Shown: positions 9,013-17,969, numbered from the stretch's first letter. The stretch: DNA of 64,000 nucleotides from Stutzerimonas stutzeri (GCF_000590475.1 NZ_CP007441.1:34283-98282), one strand, 5' to 3'. The notes: generated by a model from the letters alone, not told the origin. Made by a program: numbers and translations.

Positions 9013-9210
9013 GGCAGCTTAGGCCCGGCTGTTCCCTGTGTCGGCACCGCAACGCTGGCGCAGGCGCGTCCGTCGCCTAGACTCGAAACATCTGAACCAT
9101 CCTGGCCTCACCTTCTCTGCTGATAACAGGGGAGGCTGTTGTCGCGCGGAAGTGCTTTCTTCCCGATGGGCTCCGCCGCCCTTGCTAACCGACCGCATGA
9201 GGAAAGACAA

Positions 9211-9384
9211 ATGGACATTGAACAACGCATACGCGAACGCGCCTATGATATTTGGGACGGTCAGGGTCAGCCCGAGGGGCAAGCCGCCGCGCACTGGTTG
9301 CTCGCCCGGGAAGAGGTTGAGCACTTCTACAAGAAAGGTGATGCGAGCTCCGGCAGCGTGGAAAAGCAGGCTGAGGATCTATAG
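9211..9384 (+). CDS. DUF2934 small protein (first copy)
   Basis: A 57-residue protein with the compact DUF2934 pattern: IRERAYDIWDGQGQPEGQAA, then HWLLAREEVE. ATG at 9211 follows GAGGAAAGACAA, a strong ribosome site; the longer in-frame start lacks one. The product is an acidic helical protein of unknown role. It sits 200 bases downstream of treS, and a paralogue occurs at 13179; shared features are the DRAYEIW/ERAYDIW core and FYKxGDAxxGSVE. Confidence 0.88.
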   Translation: MDIEQRIRERAYDIWDGQGQPEGQAAAHWLLAREEVEHFYKKGDASSGSVEKQAEDL

Positions 9385-9624
9385 GCCGGCACCGGAACGG
9401 ACGTGGTTACCGCTCAGCACCCGTCAGCCGTTACACACCCTCTGCCCGTGCCGCTGGAGATTTCATTGTCGGCGGTATAAGGGCGCTTCAGCGTAAAACA
9501 CCTGCAAACCTGACGCTCCTATTGCCGTCCGGGCTTGGCGCTTCGGCTGTCGAGCACTACCTTGTAACTTCGAATTGGCCCTAATCAAAAACGCGCCATC
9601 CGGCGTTGTAAGGAAAAGATCGTG

Positions 9625-10623
9625 ATGAGTGAGCAAACCATGCGTCATGTAGAGCATCGCCCAGGTGGCGGTGCCGAGTGTCTTCGGCTGGTAGACGGCC
9701 CCATCCCCGAGCCAGGTCCTCACGACGTCCTGGTGCGGGTCGCCTACGCCGGCATTAACCGCCCAGACGTGTTCCAGCGCTCCGGCAGTTATCCGCCGCC
9801 ACCGGATGCTTCGCCACTGCTCGGCCTGGAAATCTCCGGCGAGATCGTTGCGCTCGGCGCTGAGGTGAGCGGCTGGTCCGTCGGTGACCAGGTCTGCGCC
9901 CTGACCCCCGGTGGCGGCTACGCCGAATACTGTGTGGCCCCCGCCGAGCATTGCCTGCCGGTGCCTGCCGGCCTGTCGCTGTTGGAGGCAGCGGCCCTGC
10001 CGGAAACCTACTTCACCGTATGGAGCAACGTGTTCGAACGTGGCGGCCTCAAGCCGGGCGAAAGCTTTCTGGTCCACGGCGGCTCCAGCGGTATCGGCCT
10101 GACGGCCATTCAGCTGGCCAAGCAGTTCGGTGCTCAGGTATTCACCACCGTCGGCAACGCCGACAAGGTCGAAGCCTGCCAGCGCGCCGGAGCCGACCGG
10201 GTGATCAACTACCACGAGGAAGACTTCGTCGAGGTCCTGGCGCAGGCTACCGAGGGTAACGGTGTGGACGTCATCCTCGACATGGTCGGTGGCGACTACA
10301 TCGCGCGCAACATCAAGTCCCTCGCGGTGGATGGCCGGCTGGTGCAGATCGCCTTTCTCAAGGGCAGCCGGGTGGAGTTCGATACCTCGGCGATCATGCG
10401 CAAGCGCCTCACCTTCACCGGCTCGACCCTGCGCCCACGCAGCCGCCAGGACAAGGCGGGGATCGCCAAAGCGTTGCAGGAGAAGGTCTGGCCGCTGCTG
10501 GAAAGGGGCGCCTGCCATCCGGTGATCCACGCCACCTTCCCGCTGGCTGACGTCGCCGAGGCGCACCGGCTAATGGAAAGCAGCCAGCACATCGGCAAGA
10601 TCATGCTGGACGTCGCCGGATAA
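9625..10623 (+). CDS. NAD(P)H-quinone oxidoreductase, PIG3-like
   Basis: A 332-residue medium-chain reductase without zinc ligands. VRVAYAGINRPDVFQRSG and the PPPPDASPLLGLEISGEI segment fit the PIG3/quinone oxidoreductase group, and the cofactor loop is VHGGSSGIGLTAIQLAK. AAGGAAAAG lies six bases before the ATG at 9625; a GTG at 9622 is directly upstream and equally in frame. It is distinct from qor at 1469. It probably detoxifies quinones, but the substrate is inferred from the family only. Confidence 0.9.
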   Translation: MSEQTMRHVEHRPGGGAECLRLVDGPIPEPGPHDVLVRVAYAGINRPDVFQRSGSYPPPPDASPLLGLEISGEIVALGAEVSGWSVGDQVCALTPGGGYAEYCVAPAEHCLPVPAGLSLLEAAALPETYFTVWSNVFERGGLKPGESFLVHGGSSGIGLTAIQLAKQFGAQVFTTVGNADKVEACQRAGADRVINYHEEDFVEVLAQATEGNGVDVILDMVGGDYIARNIKSLAVDGRLVQIAFLKGSRVEFDTSAIMRKRLTFTGSTLRPRSRQDKAGIAKALQEKVWPLLERGACHPVIHATFPLADVAEAHRLMESSQHIGKIMLDVAG

Positions 10624-10940
10624 TCAACGCAATTACTCCAACTCTGGAGCGTTCGCGATCAGAGGGCTGGATGCGGCGTTCGATAGCGCATTCTCGACGG
10701 GAGGATGCTGCGATCTGCCCGTTCAGCGTTGGGGCAAATACGGAACGCCCAGGTAGCGGTATCGATATGAAGCGGGATGACGCCTCACGCGATCTGAACG
10801 CTTCATGCTTCCCGCTCTCAAAATACGCAGACATTCATGGCGGCGGGCGGGCAGCGAACACCCGCCCTCTGCCCCTGCGTTCGATCACCAGTCTTCTGCG
10901 CTAACGTCAACGATCAGGTCTCGATATCGAATCCAAACCT
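10624..10940. other. intergenic region, nothing recognised
   Basis: About 317 bases between the quinone oxidoreductase and the first hybrid kinase. Small open frames are present on both strands but none has a convincing start site or recognisable sequence. Confidence 0.6.
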
Positions 10941-13012
10941 ATGTCCAACTCAAGCATCAACGGGCCTGCCTTCCTACAGGGCGGCGGCGAAATGGGTGCC
11001 TTGATGCGGTCACACGACTGGGCGGCCACGCCCTTTGGCCATACCGTTAGCTGGCCGCAGTCGCTGCGCTCCATGGTATCGGCGTGCCTTAACTCGCCGT
11101 TGCTGGGCACCATTCTGTGGGGCCCCGAGCTGCGAATGCTCTACAACGACGCCTATATTCCGTCCATGGCCGATCGACACCCCAACGCGCTGGGCCTGCC
11201 GGTCGCCGATGTCTGGGGCGAAGCGTGGGACATGGTTGCCCCGCCCTTCCATCATGCGATGAACACCGGTGAAGGCTTCGCGCAGGACCTCGTCGAGTTG
11301 CCGATGATGCGTAACGGCCAACCGGAAATCACATACTGGAATATCAGCGCCGCACCGATCCGCGGCGAGGACGGCAGCATTGTCGGCCTGCTGAACCAGG
11401 GCATGGAGATCACAGGCCGGGTTATCGCCGAAAGGCAGCGCCTGGTCGCCAAACAGCATCTGCGCGAAATGAACAAGCGCCTTTCCCACGAGGTAATCAT
11501 CCGCACGGAAGAGCGCAACCTGATGTGGGATACCTCCCCTGACCTGATGATCGTGATCGACTTCAAGGGTGTCATTCATCGGGTCAACCCAGCCTGGACG
11601 ACGCTGCTCGGATACAGCACCGACGAGCTCATCGGCCATCACGTCAATGAATTCATTGTGGAAGAAGATCATCGGAAACGGTCAACGCCTATCTGACCAC
11701 TGCTGTCGGCACATCGGTGCGGATCGTCAACCGCTACCGGCACAAAAGCGGAGCGTTGCACCCGATCTCATGGGTCGCTGCGCCGGCAGGCGACATGACC
11801 TACGCCACCGGTCGCGACATCACCGAAGAACGGGCACGCCAGGCGCAGCTCGAATCGACCCATGAACAGCTGCGCCAGGCGCAGAAGATGGAGGCGGTAG
11901 GTCAGCTCACCGGAGGGCTGGCGCACGACTTCAACAACCTGCTCGCCGGTATCTCCGTCAGCCTGGAAATGATCGACAGCCGCATCAGGCAGGGTCGGAT
12001 GCTGGATATTGAGAAATACCTGCTGGTGGCACAGGGTTCGACCAAGCGCGCCGCGGCGCTCACGCATCGACTGCTGGCCTTTTCCCGCCGGCAGACCTTG
12101 GCGCCAAAGCCGACCAACGCGGCGATCCTCGTCAACGGCATGCTTGAAATAATCCAGCGCACCGTAGGTCCGGATATCACAGTGGAAAGCATCCCAGCGG
12201 CCGATTTATGGCCAGCACTGGTCGACCCGTCACAGCTGGAAAACGCCCTGCTCAACCTATGCCTCAACGCCCGCGACGCGCTGCCTGGCGGTGGCCTCAT
12301 CGTCATTGAACTGAACAACTGCGTAATCGACGCCGACAGCACGAAGCAGCAGGACATTCCAGCGGGGCAGTACCTGGCGATGCGGGTAACGGACAACGGC
12401 ACCGGCATGTCGCCCGATGTCCTGGAGAAGGCATTCGACCCGTTCTTCACCACCAAGGCGATCGGTGAAGGCACAGGCTTGGGGTTGTCGATGATTTACG
12501 GGTTCGCGCAACAGTCCGGAGGGCAGGTGCGCATCGCTTCCCAACCAGGCGCAGGCACCAAGGTCACCCTTTACCTGCCGCGCTATCACGGCGAAGCTGA
12601 AGCCGATACCGGTCAGCCGGGCGGCACCGTCGTTGTGGCCGAACGGCGAAGCGAAACCGTATTGATCGTCGAGGACGAAGCGGCCGTCCGGATGCTGGTC
12701 GCCGATCTCTTGCAGGGCGAGGGCTATCGCACTATCGAGGTGCCTGATGGCACCGCTGGCCTTGAAGTGCTGCAATCCGGTGTTGTTATCGATCTGCTCA
12801 TATCCGATGTCGGCCTGCCCGGTGGCATGAACGGCTTACAGCTGGCCAAGGCTGGGCGGCACGGTCGTCCCGAGCTACCGGTGCTCCTCATCACTGGCTA
12901 TGCGGCAGATGCCCTTGCCGATCATGGCAGCCTGGAGCCGGGCATGTCGGTGCTCACCAAGCCTTTCACGATAGCGAGTCTGACCGAGCGTATTCGTACG
13001 CTGATTGGCTAG
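10941..13012 (+). pseudogene. PAS-PAS hybrid histidine kinase with receiver domain, frameshifted
   Basis: Two open frames together make one kinase. The first (10941 to the stop at 11696) carries a PAS-like sensor region and the start of a second PAS (IDFKGVIHRVNPAWTTLLGYS). The protein continues in another frame from about 11675 (ETVNAYLTTAVGTSVRIVNR), then HisKA with the phospho-acceptor His in GGLAHDFNNLLAG, the N box LNLCLNARDAL, G boxes DNGTGM and GEGTGLGLSM, and a receiver with the phospho-acceptor Asp in LLISDVGLP and the lysine in LTKPF. Restoring one G at the GG of 11674-11675 joins the frames exactly. No DNA-binding domain. Closely related to the intact kinase at 13512. Confidence 0.85.
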
Positions 13013-13178
13013 CCGCCCAGCGAATTTCGCCTCTCGGACCGCGATTTCGTCAGCCTCCCGTCCAGATTCTGGAACCATCTGCCTGCTGCCCGCCTCTGCT
13101 CAATACAGGGTGTGAAGACACCGAACCGGGCCGAAGCGGATTGCTATCCGTCCTGGCCACAGCGACGAGGGCAACGAT

Positions 13179-13385
13179 ATGAACGACGAGCAGCGTATAC
13201 GTGACCGGGCTTATGAAATCTGGGAAGCCAACGGCCGACCGGAAGGCCAGGAAAGTGAACATTGGGCGCAGGCGCGCGACGAGATGGAACCCTTCTACAA
13301 GGAAGGTGATGCCACGGCCGGTAGCGTCGAGAGCAGCGTGGGGATTCCCATGCCGAAGCCGGAAAGCGACCCCCAATCGAGCTGA
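13179..13385 (+). CDS. DUF2934 small protein (second copy)
   Basis: A 68-residue paralogue of the protein at 9211: IRDRAYEIWEANGRPEGQES, HWAQARDEME, FYKEGDATAGSVES, with an extra proline-rich tail (GIPMPKPESDP). It lies between two hybrid histidine kinases. Function of the family is unknown; the context beside treS and sensor kinases suggests an osmotic or general stress setting, which is inference. Confidence 0.85.
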   Translation: MNDEQRIRDRAYEIWEANGRPEGQESEHWAQARDEMEPFYKEGDATAGSVESSVGIPMPKPESDPQSS

Positions 13386-13511
13386 GCGGACGACCGTGAG
13401 GCGCTACCTGTACCGCGCCTCGCCGGTCAGCGATCGTTCAACTATGCAGTCTCTGGCACTGACGGTTCGCTGTTCCTGCGCCAGTTTCTTTAACAGGCCC
13501 CTTTCGCCCCG

Positions 13512-15551
13512 ATGATGCAACCACTCAATCACCAGGCCATTTTCCAGGCCGTACCCAACCTGCATTTGATCCTGGCGCCTGATCCGGATTTCACCATCCT
13601 GGCGGCCAGCGACGCGCAACTGCGCGCAACCAATACGCGTCGGGAACAAAGCGTTGGTCGGCCAGTATTCGATGTGTTTCGCAAGAACCCGGATGATCCA
13701 ACAGAATTTGGCACCGGGGCTTTACGCGCTTCGCTGGAGCGCGTTCTACGGACTCGCTCGCCAGATGGCATGGCCATCACCAAGTACGACATTCCGCGGC
13801 CGGAGTCGGAGGGCGGCGGCTTCGAAGTGCGCTACTGGCGTCCTCTAAACGTGCCGGTACTCGATGATCGGGGCGACGTGCTTTACATCATCCATCAGGT
13901 CGAAGACGTTACCGAAGACGTGTTACGGCAAGAAAGCGCCGGCCTCAGCCACACCGACGAACGCTTTCGCGCCGCGCTGCTGGCCTCCGGGACGGGCACC
14001 TTCACGTGGTACCTCCACGATGGGAGCTTCAGCTTTGATGGCGCGTTGGAGCAGATATTCGGTCTGGCCCTCGGTCAGAAGGTCAACAATGTTTCGCGGT
14101 TCATCGAGCATGTGCATAGCGAGGATCGAAAGCTGGTGCGCCTGGCCTTCGATCGTGGCAACGACTTTGCTGTCGAGTTTCGCCTGACGCATACCGGCGC
14201 CGAGCGGTGGTTTTCATGCAAGGCCAAGGCGTTTCGCGACGCTACGGGCAACCTGGCCTACATTGCCGGCGCCTGCACGGATGTCAGCGCTCTCAAGCGC
14301 GCCGAACAAGCCCTGCGCGTCAGCGAGGGCCGCATGCGCCAGCTCAACGAAACCCTTGAGGCGCGCGTGGCGGCCGAAGTCGCCGAACGCGTCCGCGCGG
14401 AAGACGCCCTGCGTCAGGCACAGAAAATGGAGGCCGTCGGCCAGCTCACCGGTGGCATCGCGCATGACTTCAACAACCTGTTGACCGGCATCATTGGCAG
14501 CCTTGACCTCATGCAGCGGCGCAACCGCCGCGGTGAAGTGCAGGAGGTCGAGCGTTACATCAACGCCGCCGTCACCTCAGCCCAGCGCGCCGCTGCACTG
14601 ACGCAGCGGCTACTGGCCTTTTCCCGGCAGCAGACCCTCGATCTCAAACCGGTCGACGTCAACCAACTCGTGGCCTCGCTGGAAGACTTACTGCATCGCA
14701 CCACGGGCGAGAACATCCGGCTACAGACGGACCTGAGCGCCGGGCTGCAGCCCGCCTGCATGGACGTCAACCAGCTCGAAAGCGCCTTGATCAACCTCGT
14801 CATCAATGCCCGAGATGCCATGCCGCACGGCGGCAAGATCACTGTCTCCACCAGCAGCTACCAGCAAACCGCCACCCCCGACCCGAAGAAGCGCGGCCTG
14901 ACCGAGGGCGACTATATTCTCCTGGACGTTACCGACACAGGTACCGGCATGACGCCGGAGGTGCGCGGGCGAGCATTCGAACCCTTCTTCACCACCAAAC
15001 CCATCGGCCAAGGCACGGGCCTGGGGCTCTCGATGGTGTATGGCTATATCAAGCAGGCCAAGGGCTACATCCATATCGAGTCGGCGTCTGGGACAGGGAC
15101 TAGCGTCTGTCTATATCTGCCCGCTCATCAGGGCGAGACGAGCCCGACGCGGGTTGAACCGGAACGTACGCTCCACGGCATGGGCGAGACCATCCTCGTG
15201 GTCGAGGACGAACCCGTGGTCCGCTCGCTGGTGATCGAAGTCCTTCGAGACCTGGGTTACGAAACCCTGGAAGCTGGCGAGGCCACCGAAGCACTGATCA
15301 TCACCGAAAGCGCTCAGCGCATCGACTTGATGGTGTCCGACGTCGGCCTGCCCGGCATGAACGGCCGCCAGCTGGCCGATATCGTCCGCCAGCAACGCCC
15401 CGGCCTGAAAGTGCTCTTCGCCACCGGCTACGCCGAAAGCTTCGCCGCCAACGACTTCCTAGGCCCGGACATGGGCGTGATTACCAAGCCGTTTGCCATC
15501 GATGCCTTTGCCACCAAGGTTGGGGAAATGCTGGGTACGCACGACGGCTGA
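13512..15551 (+). CDS. PAS-PAS hybrid histidine kinase with C-terminal receiver domain
   Basis: A 679-residue soluble sensor kinase with no membrane segment. Order: PAS/PAC-like region (about 10-130, ending VEDVTEDVL), second PAS (about 145-260), a coiled coil (LNETLEARVAAEVAERV), HisKA with the H box GGIAHDFNNLLTG, the N box LINLVINARDAM, the G boxes DTGTGM and GQGTGLGLSMVYGY, and a receiver with acidic pair VVEDEP, acceptor Asp in LMVSDVGLPGMNG, and lysine in VITKPF. The phosphoryl output would pass to an unlinked Hpt or response regulator, as no DNA-binding domain is present. It is a paralogue of the frameshifted kinase upstream. The signal sensed is unknown. Confidence 0.9.
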   Translation: MMQPLNHQAIFQAVPNLHLILAPDPDFTILAASDAQLRATNTRREQSVGRPVFDVFRKNPDDPTEFGTGALRASLERVLRTRSPDGMAITKYDIPRPESEGGGFEVRYWRPLNVPVLDDRGDVLYIIHQVEDVTEDVLRQESAGLSHTDERFRAALLASGTGTFTWYLHDGSFSFDGALEQIFGLALGQKVNNVSRFIEHVHSEDRKLVRLAFDRGNDFAVEFRLTHTGAERWFSCKAKAFRDATGNLAYIAGACTDVSALKRAEQALRVSEGRMRQLNETLEARVAAEVAERVRAEDALRQAQKMEAVGQLTGGIAHDFNNLLTGIIGSLDLMQRRNRRGEVQEVERYINAAVTSAQRAAALTQRLLAFSRQQTLDLKPVDVNQLVASLEDLLHRTTGENIRLQTDLSAGLQPACMDVNQLESALINLVINARDAMPHGGKITVSTSSYQQTATPDPKKRGLTEGDYILLDVTDTGTGMTPEVRGRAFEPFFTTKPIGQGTGLGLSMVYGYIKQAKGYIHIESASGTGTSVCLYLPAHQGETSPTRVEPERTLHGMGETILVVEDEPVVRSLVIEVLRDLGYETLEAGEATEALIITESAQRIDLMVSDVGLPGMNGRQLADIVRQQRPGLKVLFATGYAESFAANDFLGPDMGVITKPFAIDAFATKVGEMLGTHDG

Positions 15552-15794
15552 GCGGGCCGGTTCCAACATTCCTCATAACTAGCCGCCCTACCCGCACGCT
15601 GGCCTGAGCGAAACCGTATATCCGATAGCCATACACCAAGCACGGATTAATCCCTTTTGCTGCTTTACCGGATTTATCGCCGCCGGTAACGTGGCGAAGC
15701 CGTGCCGGTTTGCGCACCGCCTCACACTCCCCCGCAGGCTTAAGCCCAGCGGCCAGCTCAACGGGCTACGGCCCGAACACCACGGAAGGTACAG
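15552..15794. other. intergenic region, nothing recognised
   Basis: Part of a roughly 560-base stretch between the kinase and the cassette array. No integrase frame can be read here on either strand. Only the short NERD-like fragment and the attI-like region downstream were recognised. Confidence 0.55.
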
Positions 15795-15872
15795 ATGGCC
15801 CGCTTTTTCCCCGTTCGGTCTCAGTGTCAGTTCGATACGCCTGGCGAGCGGCGTTTTGCCGAGCGGTTTATT
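15795..15872 (+). pseudogene. 5' fragment of a NERD-domain nuclease/helicase-like gene
   Basis: The first 25 or so residues (MARFFPVRSQCQFDTPGERR then FAERF) resemble the N terminus of NERD-domain helicase proteins, which typically start MAR-x-P and carry a GE-RFAERLE segment. A good ribosome site (GGAAGGT) precedes the ATG. After FAERF the similarity stops and the open frame runs on as unrelated sequence to 16115. It looks like the 5' stub of a gene truncated at the edge of the cassette array. Based on memory of the family; short match. Confidence 0.35.
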
Positions 15873-16059
15873 CAGCGCGCCGTCGGCCTCTCCCGAATCC
15901 ATCGAAGTGGGGCAGGCGGGAGAGCAAGAGCCATGAACGCACTCGCAAATTGCTTCGAATCAACGCCGGCTAATCGCCTTGGTGGACTGTGGTGTATAAC
16001 CTTCCAATTGGTTTTACAGTCCGTTGAAAGGCTTGTGCTAGAGCCGTTAATAAATCCCG

Positions 16060-16127
16060 TACGGAATGTTATACATCAAGCCCGTTCGGCGTCTTATACA
16101 CCACTTGGTGTCTAATTATAGTTAGAC
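16060..16127 (+). promoter_or_regulatory. attI-like integron recombination site
   Basis: The first cassette is preceded by inverted 7-mers GTCTAAT (16110-16116) and GTTAGAC (16121-16127) four bases apart, the arrangement of the simple site at the core of attI1. Two imperfect direct repeats (TTATACATCA at 16069 and TTATACACCA at 16094) lie just upstream, reminiscent of the accessory integrase-binding repeats of attI sites. The crossover would fall between G16121 and T16122. It has no attC-type hairpin. The assignment as attI is inference. Confidence 0.5.
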
Positions 16128-16144
16128 AAAAACGGAGTAATTGC

Positions 16145-16396
16145 GTGATTACACTCTGGGCAGTACTGGGAACTATGGCGGCAGGCTGGCTTCTAGCCAC
16201 AACCGTCCGAGGAGCTGATGGTAAAGCGCTCTATTTTGTCGCGGGGATTACCGGGTATCCCATAGCTTGTGTAGGGCTTGGCTTATTACTGGAGATAAGC
16301 GGAGTAAAAATTATGGCTTTCGGCTTCATCGCTCTCGTAGGTATGGCTATATATGTAATGCTTCGTCCAGATGATTCAAGCGCAACCGAAGGCTGA
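16145..16396 (+). CDS. cassette 1 product: small integral membrane protein
   Basis: An 83-residue protein with three hydrophobic segments (about 2-20, 28-48 and 53-72) and a short polar tail (RPDDSSATEG). It starts at GTG with GGAG eight bases before. It fills an integron cassette running from 16122 to 16469: the cassette begins TTAGAC and its attC begins GTCTAAC, an exact complement, as expected for a mobile cassette. Lower GC than the chromosome around it. I do not recognise the family. Confidence 0.7.
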   Translation: MITLWAVLGTMAAGWLLATTVRGADGKALYFVAGITGYPIACVGLGLLLEISGVKIMAFGFIALVGMAIYVMLRPDDSSATEG

Positions 16397-16400
16397 ATGC

Positions 16401-16475
16401 GTCTAACAAGCCGCTGGAATCGCTCACTCCGTTCGCTTGGACCGGCTAAGCCGGCCCCTATCTTAATCGTTAGGC
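16401..16475 (+). repeat. attC site of cassette 1 (75 bp)
   Basis: Bounded by GTCTAAC (R'') and GTTAGGC (R'), with the inner inverted repeat ACCGGCTAAGCCGG and flanking complementary arms (TAACAAG / TTAATCG side). The cut lies between G16469 and T16470. Consensus RYYYAAC and GTTRRRY are both met. Confidence 0.85.
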
Positions 16476-16478
16476 AAA

Positions 16479-16904
16479 ATGGCTCGAACAACAAAAATCG
16501 CATTAGCGCGCGAGCAGTTAGAGGACGGAATCGGCCTGTTTCTGAGTGGCCGATATGTCTCTGCACTCACACTACTTGGTGCCTCCGAAGAAATTCTCTC
16601 TAGAATCATTCAAGAACAAACAGGCACTCATCCCCTAGAAAATTTATGGCAATGGGCAAATCGAACAAGAACACGCTTGGGGCACCCACATTTATCAAAG
16701 CAGGAAATATTTAAGTCATGGAATGCGGGTCGAAATACTGTTAAACATCACAACCCAGGCGAACCACAAAACTTGAACCATGATCGGTTTGGCGAGGCGT
16801 TCATGATGATTCAACGTGCAACTAGCTGCGCAGATCATTTAAAACTCAAGTATGTAGGTAAAAAATTATATAAGGCGTGGCTCGTCGAAAAAGGTTTTCC
16901 GTAA
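16479..16904 (+). CDS. cassette 2 product: HEPN-like protein, unknown function
   Basis: A 141-residue protein whose N-terminal half (REQLEDGIGLFLSGRYVSAL, then TLLGASEEILSRII) has the all-helical pattern seen in integron cassette proteins related to HEPN folds. A second part contains WNAGRNTVKHHN, with R and H residues spaced somewhat like an Rx4-6H element, but this is not proof of nuclease activity. The start lies only four bases after the recombination core, so the core AGGC doubles as the ribosome site. AT-richer than the chromosome. Could be one half of a toxin-antitoxin pair or a defence protein; that is speculation. Confidence 0.65.
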   Translation: MARTTKIALAREQLEDGIGLFLSGRYVSALTLLGASEEILSRIIQEQTGTHPLENLWQWANRTRTRLGHPHLSKQEIFKSWNAGRNTVKHHNPGEPQNLNHDRFGEAFMMIQRATSCADHLKLKYVGKKLYKAWLVEKGFP

Positions 16905-16925
16905 CCGTGTTCGACTTTTGTGAAT

Positions 16926-17001
16926 GCCTAACAAGTGGTTCAAATCGTTCGCTTCGCTCACTGGGACGGGCTAAAGCCCGCCCCTTAACCAAACGTTAGG
17001 C
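16926..17001 (+). repeat. attC site of cassette 2 (76 bp)
   Basis: Bounded by GCCTAAC and GTTAGGC, with the strong inner palindrome GGGCTAAAGCCC and the TTAACC/GGTT arms. Almost identical to the attC of cassette 3 and typical of chromosomal integrons of the P. stutzeri type as I know them. Confidence 0.9.
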
Positions 17002-17003
17002 AT

Positions 17004-17576
17004 ATGGAAAAATTCTGGGACATTCTAAGCGCAGCACCCTCAGAGGCCTGGGTTGGCCTATTAGGCGTTATCTTTGGCTCATTACTTACAACTCTTGGCG
17101 CCTGGCTAACCAACAGTTCTAACAGAAAGCAGTTGAAGCTACAGCTTGAGCATGAAAAGCGGCTACAAAGCCAGAAGCTCGCAAAAGAGCGTCTTGAAGA
17201 ACTTTACGTTTTGGTATGTCACTGGCAACACGGTATGTTTAGCAACTACATGAATCTGACCCTCGTAATGAAAGGGCATACCGATTACAACCAATACCTC
17301 GATACTCTTATAAATGAAAAGTCGTCTAATGGCGTTGACTTCAATCGCCTTGAAATGATCATTGGTGTTTACGGGGAGCAAGTGCAACCCGCATATGACG
17401 CCGCGCTTAAAATACGAGAGGATATTAACTCTATAGAAGCAGAGCATAAGTCTGCCTATCGCCGCGGTGAGCCAGGTGGAGCTTTTCTAAAACCGTTCAG
17501 TGATGCTCAACTTGAATTTGGCACAGCCTGTGACGCACTAAAAGACAAAATTGCTCTAGCAGCAAGGGAAGCCTAA
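17004..17576 (+). CDS. cassette 3 product: membrane-anchored coiled-coil protein
   Basis: A 190-residue protein with one N-terminal membrane helix (WVGLLGVIFGSLLTTLGAWL, about residues 16-35) followed by a long charged helical stretch (NRKQLKLQLEHEKRLQSQKL) and a helical cytoplasmic region. Similar layouts occur in phage-related and defence-related membrane proteins, but I do not recognise a family. The ATG is two bases after the GTTAGGC core and the stop codon TAA lies inside the R'' core of its own attC, so the cassette carries almost nothing besides this gene. Confidence 0.7.
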   Translation: MEKFWDILSAAPSEAWVGLLGVIFGSLLTTLGAWLTNSSNRKQLKLQLEHEKRLQSQKLAKERLEELYVLVCHWQHGMFSNYMNLTLVMKGHTDYNQYLDTLINEKSSNGVDFNRLEMIIGVYGEQVQPAYDAALKIREDINSIEAEHKSAYRRGEPGGAFLKPFSDAQLEFGTACDALKDKIALAAREA

Positions 17577-17647
17577 CAAGTGGTTCAAGTCGTTCGCTTC
17601 GCTCACTCGGGACGGGCTAAAGCCCGCCCCTTAACCAAACGTTAGGT
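17571..17647 (+). repeat. attC site of cassette 3 (77 bp), last of the array
   Basis: Bounded by GCCTAAC and GTTAGGT; the inner palindrome GGGCTAAAGCCC is identical to that of the previous site. After it no further cassette is found; a dispersed repeat begins a few bases later. Confidence 0.9.
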
Positions 17648-17652
17648 TCATT

Positions 17653-17935
17653 CATGGCTAGCGAGGTAGCCTGGAAATGACGCGTGGAAAAGGCTCCGCC
17701 GTTTTCCACCCTACGCAATGGCGAGGCCTCGTTAGTGCAGGCGGATGTGGTTGACGTAGGGTGGGCAACTTTTTTTGTCCACGCGGCGATCGCTTACTGG
17801 CGACGCATTGCTCGAAACCGCATGCCATGTCTGCATGCTCGCCGGGAGGGTGCCTTGGATGGTTGGTGGGCTGAAGCGGAACGCCGCCCGGCCCACCCTA
17901 CATATTGTTTGAGCTGGGAAAGGGCAGAGACTAAT
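17653..17935. repeat. dispersed repeat, copy A
   Basis: Contains a GTGGAAAA/TTTTCCAC hairpin, then CCACCCTACG and, some 60 bases later, CGTAGGGTGG in inverted orientation, then GTCCACGCGGCGAT and a second part with GGTGGGCTGAAGCGG and GGCCCACCCTAC. The same series occurs at 22755-23010 (copy C) and its first half at 20454-20600 (copy B). No coding capacity is apparent. It behaves like a non-autonomous dispersed element. Confidence 0.8.
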
Positions 17936-17969
17936 TGATCTGTCCACTCGCCTTTTTGGTCGATCTGAA

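Noticed and set aside
15994..16074. Possible extra attC between GTATAAC and GTTATAC
   Set aside because: The 7-mers pair but do not fit RYYYAAC/GTTRRRY, and no internal paired arms are visible; the region is better explained as part of an attI-like site.
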